A DNA stretch of 64,000 bases from Chloroflexota bacterium (lineage in GTDB: Bacteria; Chloroflexota; UBA6077; JACCZL01): positions 1 to 64,000 of the forward strand of contig JADLFM010000141.1 in NCBI GenBank assembly GCA_020845495.1, written 5' to 3'. The notes below the pieces were generated by a model. It was given only the letters and a program-made list of their open reading frames with translations, was not told the origin of the DNA and made no database searches. Numbering within the stretch: the stretch's first letter is position 1; each line of letters starts with the position of its first letter. The translations under genes and the position numbers were made by a program. This document shows positions 36,696 through 44,939 of this stretch, piece after piece.

Positions 36696-36724
36696 GGGTG
36701 GAGGGGTCTGAGACCCCTCCACCC
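36696..36724. repeat. Perfect 14-bp palindrome
   Basis: GGGTGGAGGGGTCT and its exact reverse complement flank one central base. It lies between the end of the exported protein gene at 36817 and the start of the Nudix gene. No T-run follows on either strand, so it is either a very stable 3' hairpin protecting the upstream message or a dispersed repeat element. Confidence 0.8.
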
Positions 36725-36816
36725 CGGTACAGGTGCGGGCCGGGCACGTCCTGTCGCCTGGCCAAGTCGCCACGCGCCGTTCACCAGCGCCATTCGCTCC
36801 TCGTCTCGCCCGCTTC

Positions 36817-38430
36817 TTAGCGAACCTTCAACTCGATGCGCACCCAGTCCGAGCGCGCGCCGCCCTTCTGCCGTGCCCGCGCCAGGATGTCGAAACTGCC
36901 GCTCTTCGTCGGCTTGACCGTCCAGGTACGAGCGCAGTCCTTCCGATTGTTGCAGTCGTACCGCTGCTCGTCGTCAAGCGCTGAGTCGCCGGTATCGTCG
37001 CCCTTCCAGGCAATCCAATCCAAGCCCGTGTCATCGCTCGCGATGACGGTCAACTCGATCGATTGGCCCAGGTTGATTCGCTCGTCACTCAACTGGATCC
37101 GGACGTTCGGTAGGGATGGCGTGGGCGTGACGGTTGGGGTTCCGGGGCCGGGTGTGGGCGTCGGCGTTGAAGGAGTGGGCGTGACGGTCGGTCCCTCACG
37201 CACGCGTAGCCGCTTCGTCACCCAGTCCGTGCGGGCGCCGGTGTTGTCCCTGGCACGTGCCCGGATATCGGTCGAGCCTGACCTGGTGGGGGTCACGTTC
37301 CAGACATACGCGCAGTCGGTCTGGTCATCGCACTGATCGTAGCGCTGACCGTCGAGGGCCGGATCGTTGGAATCTCGCCCCTGCCACTCGATCCAGGTCA
37401 GGCCGGTCGTGGAGTGGGCGATGACGGTGAGGGAGATCGATTCGCCTGGATCGATCAGGTCGTCGCTGATCTGGAGGTCCACTGTCGTCGTCGACGTCTG
37501 GGTCGGCGTCGCGGTCGGGGTGGCCGTTGGGCCGCTGGGTGTGGCTGTCGGTGTGGGCTGGCTGGGCTGAGGCGGCGCGGTCACCGGGCCGGTACCTGGC
37601 TCGAAGGCACCGTTCAGGTTCGTATTCTGGAGCTCGTTCGGACGGGCCAGCCAGTTTGGCGCGCCTGGGCGATACTGACCGAGGAAGCGGCTGCCTTGCA
37701 TGTCCTGTGCAAGGTCTGGCGGCAGGTTCTTCCCGGTCATGACCGCCTTGAGGTACTCGCCGACGAGAATGCCTTCGGTGACCGGGACTTCGGCGCGGAA
37801 GTGCATGATGCCGCGCTGGAACCGCTGATAGACGAAGCCGCCGTTGCCCGGGTCCGCCGCCGGCTGCGAGGTTGGCAGCCCCCAGATCTCGAGATTCAGC
37901 AACGTCACGAGACCGGGGTTCGTGACTCCACCGGGAAAGGCGATGTCGACCGGAACGGTCGTGTTGAACAGGTCAAAGAAGCCGACCTTCTGGCCGTTCC
38001 AGGTGTTTGGCGCGACCGACCGTACGAACTCGACGACTCGGTTCGGATAATCAGACGATCCAACCTGGGGTGCCGCCGATGCTAGCGACGGATCAGGAGG
38101 AGGAAACACCGACTGATTCGCGCGGGTCATCGGCATGATGTTGGGGTCGAGAATGTTCAGCCGCTGCACCTGATCGCCCTGTAATTGCAGGACGACGCGC
38201 TGGTAGAACTGGACGGTAAACCCCTCCAGCGTAAAATCGCGTGAGATCGGGTAGCCGAGGATGCGGACGCCACCTCGCACTCGGAAATACTCGGCAAATG
38301 CCGGGTTGGTGATGCAGAACCCGGTCTCAGAAAAACAGTTCGCCTGTGCATCGGTCGGCCGTCCCGGCGGTGCGATGGCCGCGACGAGTCCGACGATCAG
38401 GAACCCGACGAGAACGGCGAGCCGTTTCAT
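36817..38430 (-). CDS. Exported ETGF/GGVR-domain protein, paralogue A
   Basis: About 537 residues. A signal peptide (MKRLAVLVGFLIVGLVAAIA) leads to a domain of about 230 residues with CFSETGFCITN, YFRVRGGVRILGYPIS and FQRGIMHFRAEVPVTEG, shared with the genes at 38698 and 484. A Pro/Thr linker and two copies of a beta domain follow, each with DWIxWxG, a Cys-x6-Cys pair (e.g. CDDQTDCA) and a DIRARARDNTGAR-like end. ATG 38430 starts the signal; the frame opens at 38535. Function unknown, likely cell-surface. Tandem with paralogue B, 267 bases apart on the same strand. Confidence 0.85.
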   Translation of the reverse strand: MKRLAVLVGFLIVGLVAAIAPPGRPTDAQANCFSETGFCITNPAFAEYFRVRGGVRILGYPISRDFTLEGFTVQFYQRVVLQLQGDQVQRLNILDPNIMPMTRANQSVFPPPDPSLASAAPQVGSSDYPNRVVEFVRSVAPNTWNGQKVGFFDLFNTTVPVDIAFPGGVTNPGLVTLLNLEIWGLPTSQPAADPGNGGFVYQRFQRGIMHFRAEVPVTEGILVGEYLKAVMTGKNLPPDLAQDMQGSRFLGQYRPGAPNWLARPNELQNTNLNGAFEPGTGPVTAPPQPSQPTPTATPSGPTATPTATPTQTSTTTVDLQISDDLIDPGESISLTVIAHSTTGLTWIEWQGRDSNDPALDGQRYDQCDDQTDCAYVWNVTPTRSGSTDIRARARDNTGARTDWVTKRLRVREGPTVTPTPSTPTPTPGPGTPTVTPTPSLPNVRIQLSDERINLGQSIELTVIASDDTGLDWIAWKGDDTGDSALDDEQRYDCNNRKDCARTWTVKPTKSGSFDILARARQKGGARSDWVRIELKVR

Positions 38431-38697
38431 AGCGTGTGTACGGACCTCCATACCGCGGGGGCCGTCGACGCCATTCGGCCTTACCGACGACGTAATGCGC
38501 GCGCCCTCCGTATCGTTAGAAACTGGTGAGATCACATCCGGTCGCGCGGCAGTCTCGGAGAAGGCCCGGCCGAGCTACGCCGCCGCTGGGTATCGCCCTG
38601 ACGGCGCGGCCAGATGGCCTACTTACAAGACAACGACGGCCCGCGGCTCGCTCGGTGAGGGACGCGCCGCGGGCCGTATGTCGGAAAACCGAGTGGG

Positions 38698-40137
38698 TCA
38701 GGGGGCCGGCGTGGACGTGGCGGTCGCGGTGGGCTCCGTCGTGGGGGTGAACGTCGGCGTGGCCGGGACGGGCGTCGGCGGAATGGGCGTCTCCGTCGCA
38801 GTTGGGGCCGGTACTGATGTCTCAGTGGGAGTCGCGGTCGGCGTCGCAGTATCGGCCGGCGCCGCTGTGAACGTGGGAGTTGGCGTTGGCCCGATCCGGA
38901 TTCGCAGGGGGATACGGGTCCACTCGCTGCGGACGCCGGCGGTGTCCCGTGCGCGTGCCCGCAGCGTGTAATCACCTGGGACGGTCGGCGCAATCGTCCA
39001 GATGTTGGCGCAACTCGTCTGACTATCGCAGGGGAACCGTCGCGTCTGGTCGAGCTCTGGATCGCCGGTGGCCTGGTCGCGATCGTTCTTCTGAATCGTC
39101 CCGTCCCATTCGATCCAGTCGAGCCCCTGGCTACTGTTGGCGATGACGGTGACGGTGATATTCTGCCCGGGGTCGATGCGATCGTCGTCCACCTGAATGG
39201 TCACCCGCGGCGCGTTGGGTGCGACCGTGCCGGTCGGGGTCGGCGTCTCGGTGGGGCCGGCGGTGGGCGCGGGCTCGGTCGGCTGAGTCACCGGGCCGGT
39301 ACCCGGCTCGAAGGCTCCGACCATGTCTGTGTTCGGAAGCTCGGCGGGGCGATTGACGGCATTGACGACGACCGGATTGTACTGTCCAAGGAATCGACTG
39401 CCCTGCATGTCCTCGGACAGATCTGATGGCAGATTCTGGCCGGTGATGACCGCCTTGAGGTACTCGCCGACGAGAATGCCCTCGGTGACCGGGACCTCGG
39501 CGCGGAAGTGCATGATGCCGCGCTGGAACCGCTGGTAGACGAAGCCGCCATTGCTTGGGTCAGCCGCTGGCTGTGATGTTGGCACGCCCCAGATTTCGAG
39601 GTTGAGCAGGGTTACCAGATTCGGGTCCGGGGTCGTGCCCGGGAAGGCGATATCGACCGGGACAGTGGTATTGAACAGGTCGAAGAACCCGACCGGCTGA
39701 CCGTTCCAGGTGTTCGGCGACACCGACCGCACGAACTCGATCACCCGCTGAGGGTAGTTGGACGAGCCAACTTGCGGCGCCGACGACGCGAGGGCCGGAT
39801 CAGCCGGCGGGAACACTGAGCCGTTAGCGCGGGTCATTGGCATGATGTTCGGGTCAAGAACGTTCAGGCGTTGGACTTGATCGGCCTGCAATTGGAGCAC
39901 GACGCGCTGGAAGAACTGGACGGTAAAGCCGTCTAGTGTGAAGTCGCGTGAGATCGGATAGCCGAGAATGCGGACGCCGCCGCGCACCCGGAAATACTCG
40001 GCGAACGCCGGATTCGTGATGCAGAACCCGGTCGCCGCAAAGCAATTTTCCTGGGCTTCGGTGGGTGACTCCGGCGGCGCGACGGCCGCCGTCGTCGCAA
40101 CGATGACGAATGCCAACAGGATTGCTAGCCGTTTCAC
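38698..40137 (-). CDS. Exported ETGF/GGVR-domain protein, paralogue B
   Basis: About 479 residues, closely similar to the gene at 36817 over the signal peptide and first 260 residues. The first Cys-flanked motif reads CFAATGFCITN, so the ETGF form is changed to ATGF. It has only one copy of the Cys-pair beta domain (SQGLDWIEWDG, CDSQTSCA) and ends in a long Pro/Thr-rich tail, where paralogue A has a second copy. GTG 40137 is chosen because GGAG lies six bases upstream. The length difference suggests gain or loss of one module after duplication. Confidence 0.85.
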   Translation of the reverse strand: MKRLAILLAFVIVATTAAVAPPESPTEAQENCFAATGFCITNPAFAEYFRVRGGVRILGYPISRDFTLDGFTVQFFQRVVLQLQADQVQRLNVLDPNIMPMTRANGSVFPPADPALASSAPQVGSSNYPQRVIEFVRSVSPNTWNGQPVGFFDLFNTTVPVDIAFPGTTPDPNLVTLLNLEIWGVPTSQPAADPSNGGFVYQRFQRGIMHFRAEVPVTEGILVGEYLKAVITGQNLPSDLSEDMQGSRFLGQYNPVVVNAVNRPAELPNTDMVGAFEPGTGPVTQPTEPAPTAGPTETPTPTGTVAPNAPRVTIQVDDDRIDPGQNITVTVIANSSQGLDWIEWDGTIQKNDRDQATGDPELDQTRRFPCDSQTSCANIWTIAPTVPGDYTLRARARDTAGVRSEWTRIPLRIRIGPTPTPTFTAAPADTATPTATPTETSVPAPTATETPIPPTPVPATPTFTPTTEPTATATSTPAP

Positions 40138-40165
40138 GATCTGCTCCTCGCTCCACACGCAAAGC

Positions 40166-40187
40166 GCACCCCATCGAAACGGGGTGC
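40166..40187 (-). promoter_or_regulatory. Leader hairpin ahead of paralogue B
   Basis: GCACCCC and GGGGTGC flank an eight-base loop, about 30 bases upstream of the GTG start and likely in the 5' leader. There is no T-run, so it may act on translation or message stability. No promoter was found. Confidence 0.4.
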
Positions 40188-40700
40188 AATGCGCGCGCTT
40201 CAGTTGTATGGCCTACCAGGGAAACGGACGTCTGCCCCGAAGGACTCGCCACCTATTGCCTGCATCGATCGCCGGGCTCAGTCTACAGCTTCGGGCCGTA
40301 GCACACCCTCTACGTGCACCTCGATCGTCGCGCGTGCCCACGTTCTTGGCCGCGTGTACACCATGTGAACCGACCGACGCACCTGTTGCGACGTCATGAG
40401 CAGTGTCTGTCGAGCAGTACGGCTGGAGGTGAGCGTGGGTCAGGGCGCGCGGAGCGGCCGAACCGACAGCTCACGTAACGACGGCAGCAGGCATAGGTCA
40501 GGGCGCGCAGGCAGGAACCGGCTGGTTGCCGTGTCGGCGCATGCGCGGGGCGGTGGGCGCCTCGCGCCGACTCACCACGTTTGCCCGCTCACCAGAGCGT
40601 GCCCCGTTTGCACGACAACCGCTATCCTTAGCGCTCGGATGACGTGTTGCGTGCAGACGGCCCGTAACCGCCGACGCACCGCGCCAGGGGTCAGCCCGAC
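40188..40700. other. Divergent intergenic stretch, no supported gene
   Basis: About 510 bases between the divergent paralogue B and a small membrane protein. ORFs here are Arg/Ser-rich and lack ribosome sites. The word GGTCAGGGCGCGC occurs twice (about 40439 and 40497). No RNA gene is recognised. Confidence 0.5.
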
Positions 40701-40889
40701 ATGAGCCAGACGAACGACACCACTCACGCTCAGCCTACGCCGAGGGCGCCCGATTGGGAGGGCGACGACGGCGTTTCGATGACGACGGTCGTCGTGATGC
40801 TCGTCGTCCTGGCCGTGCTGGTCGTGGGGCTGTTCTGGGTCGTGCCGAGTTGGTTCGGCGGCGGGCTGGTGACGGTCAGCCCGCGCTAG
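40701..40889 (+). CDS. Small single-helix membrane protein
   Basis: 62 residues: a polar acidic N-terminus (about 26 residues), one strong helix MTTVVVMLVVLAVLVVGLFWVV, and a short Gly-rich end. ATG 40701 has AGGGGT about ten bases upstream. Short one-helix proteins of this form are common but unnamed. The tandem GGGGCGCACATC repeat (from about 40889) follows the stop. Confidence 0.6.
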   Translation: MSQTNDTTHAQPTPRAPDWEGDDGVSMTTVVVMLVVLAVLVVGLFWVVPSWFGGGLVTVSPR

Positions 40890-40944
40890 GGGCGCACATC
40901 AGGGGCGCACATCGCGTCCGGGAGAGCGGTCGCCAGGGCCGCTA

Positions 40945-41049
40945 GTGGGTCACGTCGCATCTGGCTGAGAGCCCCTACCTTTCCTCCGCGCGGGAGAGAG
41001 GCGGCCGATCCGAAAGCGCCGAGGCTCCATCAATGGTGGTGTGACCCAC
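40945..41049. repeat. Separated inverted repeat (9-bp arms)
   Basis: GTGGGTCAC at 40945-40953 and its exact reverse complement GTGACCCAC at 41041-41049 enclose 87 bases in the gap between the small membrane protein and the receiver gene. The enclosed part contains a GCGCGGGAGAG word resembling the dispersed GC-rich repeat. This could be a small non-autonomous element, but no target duplication was seen. Confidence 0.4.
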
Positions 41050-41069
41050 GAGCACCGCTCGCGGCGGTG

Positions 41070-41480
41070 TCAGGCCGTGCCGACGTGCCGCTTCACCATC
41101 GAGAGCAGATCGTCGATCTCGAACGGCTTGCTGAGGATGTCGCAGCCCTGGCTGCGTAGGCGCCCTTCCGCTTCTTGAAGCTCCCTGACCGCGCCCGAGC
41201 AGATGATGACTGGGATCTGGCGGGTCCGCTCGTTGGCCTTGATCGCGTCGAGAATCTGCCACTCGCCGACACCCGCGATCCGAAGGTCAAGAATCACGAG
41301 GTCCGGGCGCACCCGGAAGATCGTGGCCTCGGCCTGCGTACCATCCTGGCAGGCCACGACGTGGTAGCCCTCATCTTCGAGGATGATGGTCACCAGTTCG
41401 AGCACCTCGGGCGTGTCGTCGACAACCACGATCGTGGCTGAGTCCGCCCGCCCGTTTCGTTCATCCGCCCCAGCAGTCAT
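41070..41480 (-). CDS. Receiver-only response regulator
   Basis: 136 residues forming a single CheY-like receiver domain. It has acidic Asp21-Asp22 in VVVDDTPE, phospho-acceptor Asp65 in LVILDLRI, Ser95 in IICSGA and Lys118 in SKPF, all the residues needed for phosphorylation. There is no output domain, so it must act by protein contact. No histidine kinase is nearby. ATG 41480 has GAGGG upstream. Next gene upstream on the same strand is the CBS-BON protein, 63 bases away. Confidence 0.92.
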   Translation of the reverse strand: MTAGADERNGRADSATIVVVDDTPEVLELVTIILEDEGYHVVACQDGTQAEATIFRVRPDLVILDLRIAGVGEWQILDAIKANERTRQIPVIICSGAVRELQEAEGRLRSQGCDILSKPFEIDDLLSMVKRHVGTA

Positions 41481-41543
41481 CGGTGGAGCCCTCTGCCAGA
41501 CAGCATCATCTGACAGGATACCCGGCGGCTACCTCGCAAGGCA

Positions 41544-42251
41544 TTATCGTTCGTCGGCGATGTCAGGCCGCACGATGAGCCGATTGTCGACCGCCCGTAC
41601 ACCCGGCGTACCACGCGCGGCGATCTCGATCGCTTCGCGCTCGGCTTCGCTCTCGACGTCCCCGGTGAGCGTCACGACGCCGTCCTGACTTGTCGGGCGG
41701 ATGAGGCTCACTTCGGCCCATGGTTCGCTGCTCAGGCGCTTGAGGAGATGCTCGACGATCTGGGCGTCGGAGACCGTTCCATCGTGCTGCTCGCGGTCGA
41801 GAGATAGGAGGCGCTCGTAGGCCGCGCGCAGCACGTCGGCGCGGCTGACAATACCGATCAGTCGTCCGTTCTCGACGACCGGCGCCCGCTTGATGTGCCG
41901 CTCCGCCATCAGGTGAGCGATCTCCTCGACGGGCGTCCCGGGCAGGATCGTGAGAACCGGGCTGGTCATCACGTCTTCGGCGACCAGGCCGTGCGCTTTG
42001 CGATACTCGGTCGCAAGCTTCTCGTGATCCGCGAACACCTGCTGAGCCAGGAAGGCCATGCCGCCGCGCTGACGGTAGGCGCGCTCGCGCAGGATCAGAT
42101 CGCCTTCGCTGATGATGCCGACAACCGTGCCGTCGTCGACAACCGGTACCCCACTGATGCGATGGTCGAGGAGCAGCCGGATCACCTCACGGACGGGTGT
42201 CGACCGCTCGACCGTGTAGAGGGTCGTGCTCATGATGTTCCGCGCCCGCAA
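41544..42251 (-). CDS. CBS-CBS-BON protein
   Basis: About 235 residues: two CBS motifs (ARNIMSTTLYTVERSTPVRE and VAEDVMTSPVLTILPGTPVE), which usually bind adenine nucleotides, then a C-terminal BON domain (VVTLTGDVESEAEREAIEIA). TTG 42251 is preferred because CBS proteins typically begin Met-(Lys/Arg)-Ala-Arg-Asp-Ile-Met and the Leu aligns with that Met; ATG 42233 would start inside the motif. A sensor of energy charge, perhaps at the membrane, is the usual guess. Divergent from the threonine-synthase-like gene. Confidence 0.87.
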   Translation of the reverse strand: MRARNIMSTTLYTVERSTPVREVIRLLLDHRISGVPVVDDGTVVGIISEGDLILRERAYRQRGGMAFLAQQVFADHEKLATEYRKAHGLVAEDVMTSPVLTILPGTPVEEIAHLMAERHIKRAPVVENGRLIGIVSRADVLRAAYERLLSLDREQHDGTVSDAQIVEHLLKRLSSEPWAEVSLIRPTSQDGVVTLTGDVESEAEREAIEIAARGTPGVRAVDNRLIVRPDIADER

Positions 42252-42293
42252 CGGTCCCGTCCGACTGCCTCGTTCGCATCGTTCGTCTGCGCG

Positions 42294-42299
42294 ATTGTA
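42294..42299 (-). promoter_or_regulatory. Possible -10 box for the CBS-BON gene
   Basis: On the minus strand TACAAT lies about 45 bases before the start; a TGGCGA 17 bases further up is a poor -35. A second TACAAT at 42331-42336 on the plus strand faces the divergent gene and is only ten bases from its ATG. Confidence 0.3.
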
Positions 42300-42345
42300 G
42301 CACTCGTCCGGTTGCCTCGCCACGAGGACGTACAATGGCTTGACC

Positions 42346-43545
42346 ATGTCCACACATCGGCGGGCGGCCCGGCCGGACCACGATGACAACGCGTGCGCGG
42401 AGCGGACCGAAACTCGGCCCGCCGACGCTGGTCGGCCGGCTATTGACGACGCCGCCCGGCTGACCGACGGGTGGCGACTAATCTGTCCCGCCTGCGGCGG
42501 CGAGCCGCGCCGACGGGCGCAACGGGTCTGCCGGTCATGTGCTGCCCCCTACGAACTGCTGCCCAGCCCTGCGGGTGGGATCGCGTACCCTCCTGCACGG
42601 CTGTCGCCGCTCACCGAGGGGATGGCGCGTTGGCTCGGCCTGAGCGCTACCCCGCTCGTCCCATCGGGGACGCTGGGCGGATTGTTTGGCCTTGGGTCGC
42701 TCTCCTTCAAGCTGGAGTCGCGTAACCCGGCCGGCTCGTGGCTCGATCGGAGTGGAGCGCTGGCCGTTGCCGCCGCATATGCGGACGGGGCCGCCGGGCT
42801 GCTCACGTGGTCGAGCGTCGCACTCGCGACCGCGCTCGCCCTATCTGCGAACCGCCTTCGGCTTCGGACCGTCTTCCTCCAGGCAGTACGTCCCGACCCG
42901 CCTCCGTGGCCTGCCGTGCTGGCAACGCTCGGCGCTCAAGTCGTGCGGGTCGACACGACGCAGGGCGCGCTGCAACGGGCGGCTCCTGCCCTTGCGCGAC
43001 GGCACGGCCTCCAGGTGCTCGATGCTGACGACCCGTTCGTGCGGGCGGGCCTCTGGACGCTCCCCTTCGAGATCGCGGATGACGCAGAGCCCCGCCCGGA
43101 TCTCGTCATCCTGCCCCGGCTCGCCGGCAATGAGGCCGACTGGTGTCGGCGCGGTTTCGAGATCTGGTCGGCGCTCGCCGGCGGCCCGTCGCCCCGGGTG
43201 GTCGCCGCACTGGTGGGAGAACGGACGCACCTGCCGGCTGAGCTTGCAGCGTGCGACGAGGTGAGCGTGTTGCCGCGTGAGGTCGGGGCGGCGCGGCGGC
43301 TGCTGGCCCGCCAAGAGGGCCTGTTGGCCTCGACGTCAGGAGCGGCCGGCGTGGCGGCGCTCGCTCGGATGGCCCACGCGAAGGTGCTTCCCCTCGGTGC
43401 GCGCGTCGTCGTCGTGCTCGCGGCTGAATATGGCGCTGACGTGTGCCAACCGCCGGCCGCTGAGGAGCAGCCAGCTCTGACACCGATCTCGTTGACCGCG
43501 CTCCGGCGCGATGCAGACCGGGTGCTGATGACGCCGCCGATGTAG
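42346..43545 (+). CDS. Threonine-synthase-like protein lacking the PLP lysine
   Basis: 399 residues, with a zinc ribbon (Cys47, Cys50, Cys62, Cys65) and a fold-type II PLP-enzyme body like ThrC: FKLESRNPAGSWLDR, PDLVILPRLAGNEADW, a LLARQEGLL...SGAAG segment and VVVVLAAEYG line up with family blocks. The Schiff-base lysine of the usual SFKDR is Leu133 (SWLDR), the SSGNTG-type loop reads SSVALA, and the phosphate loop GNGGN is replaced by LAGNEA. PLP catalysis therefore looks impossible. The frame is intact over the full length, so it may have a kept non-enzymatic role. ATG 42346 is used; TTG 42340 also fits. Confidence 0.8.
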   Translation: MSTHRRAARPDHDDNACAERTETRPADAGRPAIDDAARLTDGWRLICPACGGEPRRRAQRVCRSCAAPYELLPSPAGGIAYPPARLSPLTEGMARWLGLSATPLVPSGTLGGLFGLGSLSFKLESRNPAGSWLDRSGALAVAAAYADGAAGLLTWSSVALATALALSANRLRLRTVFLQAVRPDPPPWPAVLATLGAQVVRVDTTQGALQRAAPALARRHGLQVLDADDPFVRAGLWTLPFEIADDAEPRPDLVILPRLAGNEADWCRRGFEIWSALAGGPSPRVVAALVGERTHLPAELAACDEVSVLPREVGAARRLLARQEGLLASTSGAAGVAALARMAHAKVLPLGARVVVVLAAEYGADVCQPPAAEEQPALTPISLTALRRDADRVLMTPPM

Positions 43546-43652
43546 CGTTCTCGGACCCCCATCGGCCCTGGACGTTCCCCGTCGGAAGGAACTGCCGCGC
43601 GCAGCCTCGGCACGGTACGCTCAATCGGACGTTGCCGGCGAGGTGAGCAGCG

Positions 43653-44084
43653 ATGGTGGTAGTAGTCGTGCACGGCGAGGACGGGCTACGCCAGGAAATC
43701 CATGCCCGTGACAAAATGGTGGTCGCCGACGAGCCGAGCGAGGCAGGCGGGACCAATGCCGGTCCGACGCCGTACGAACTGCTCCTCGGTGCGCTCGGCG
43801 CGTGTACGGCCATAACGATTGTGCTCTACGCTCGCCGCAAGGGCTGGCCCGTCGAGCGGGTGCAGGTCGAACTGGAGCACGCGCGGGTCCACAGCCGTGA
43901 TTGCGAAGCGTGCGCGTCGAAGGACGTGTACCTCGACCGCATCAGTAAGCTCGTGACCGTGGCTGGTCCGCTCGACGAGACCCAGCGCCAACGCCTGGAG
44001 GACATCTCGCGGCGCTGCCCGGTCCAGCGCACCCTGGCGGGGACTGTCCAGATCGATGATCGGCTGCGACTCGGCCACCCGTAG
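43653..44084 (+). CDS. OsmC-family protein
   Basis: 143 residues. The two redox cysteines of the OsmC/Ohr fold are present, Cys51 in GACTAITI and Cys122 in RRCPVQRTL, with PTPYELLLGALGAC matching the family. An extra CEAC pair sits near residues 84-87. Family members reduce peroxides or have unknown roles (YhfA-like); the short form with CPVQRTL resembles the YhfA-like branch. ATG 43653 has GAGGTGA six bases upstream. Confidence 0.9.
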   Translation: MVVVVVHGEDGLRQEIHARDKMVVADEPSEAGGTNAGPTPYELLLGALGACTAITIVLYARRKGWPVERVQVELEHARVHSRDCEACASKDVYLDRISKLVTVAGPLDETQRQRLEDISRRCPVQRTLAGTVQIDDRLRLGHP

Positions 44085-44394
44085 GCAGCCAACGCAGGTC
44101 TGGGCAGCCAACGCACGTCGGCCGTCAGCGGCTCGGTCGTCGGTTGCCCGTCGTCAGTGGCTCGGTCGTCGATGCTTCGACCCTGCTGGCCTGGACGTCT
44201 CGGGCCTGAAGGGGCCTCGATCGAGGGCCGTTGCTCCCGGACGTCACTCGCACGGTAGCGGCCATCCTCCCTTGAGCGTCCGCCCGTATTCCTGGTATCC
44301 ATCCGTACGCGCGTCGTACCGTCATCCGTCGACGCTGTCACAGCGATGACGCCGCGTCGCGACCTCTATCCATCGCCAGATCGGGCCTCGGAGC
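44084..44394. repeat. Intergenic stretch with short tandem duplications
   Basis: GGCAGCCAACGCA occurs at 44084 and 44103. The 20-base word CGTCAGCGGCTCGGTCGTCG at about 44123 recurs with one change at about 44151. Both pairs lie directly after the OsmC gene. The remaining 200 bases hold no supported gene. Confidence 0.6.
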
Positions 44395-44400
44395 ATGCGC

Positions 44401-44700
44401 GTGGACGACGACACCCCCAGGCTGGTCTACAACCCGGATGATGGTTCGGTCGATCTGCGGCTCGGCGCTCAAACCGTCACCGTGGATGGAATCGTCGGTG
44501 ACGTGGCGTTCGAGCGGATGATGCCCGATGGCGAGAGTGCCAACGCCCTCTGGCTCGGCAGGAATGAAGCCGACGTGCTGGCGAAGATGATCCGGCATGT
44601 CCTGGGGAACATCAAGATCCGTTCGGAGTCCGAGAAGTCCCTACGCGATCTGCTGCCGCGTGTCGAGGCGCTGACCGAGGGCAGGAGCGATGGCAGCTAG
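44401..44700 (+). CDS. Conserved-looking small protein, unknown
   Basis: 99 residues, acidic, no signal or helix anchor. It starts DDDTPRLVYNPDDGSVDLRLG, has NALWLGRNEADVLAKMIRHVL in the middle and ends in a charged helix. GTG 44401 follows GGAG by seven bases; ATG 44395 would leave only one base after it. The regular alternation of strands then helices suggests a folded domain. No family recognised. The antisense ORF is discarded. Confidence 0.65.
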   Translation: MDDDTPRLVYNPDDGSVDLRLGAQTVTVDGIVGDVAFERMMPDGESANALWLGRNEADVLAKMIRHVLGNIKIRSESEKSLRDLLPRVEALTEGRSDGS

Positions 44701-44832
44701 CCACGCTGTATCGCTGACCGCGCACCCCGGCTGACCCGCGTCGATCTGACAACCACGGCCACACGGCCTGAAACACGAGGCGTGCTGTCGGACGCCGGCC
44801 CTGAGATCGGCCGATACCTGGCAAGCCGAGTG

Positions 44833-44860
44833 TGACCGGCTTGTCGGAACCAACTAGAAT
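44833..44860 (+). promoter_or_regulatory. Possible promoter of the FAH-family gene
   Basis: TAGAAT at 44855-44860 is a good -10, about 80 bases before the ATG. The best -35 at 16 bases spacing is TGACCG, which is weak. Confidence 0.35.
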
Positions 44861-44939
44861 GGTCGTCGCTGCTCAGGTGAGCCTTGCCTGCTGCGCGGCG
44901 ACATAACGAACTGAACGCACAGATGGAGGGCGCGAACCG

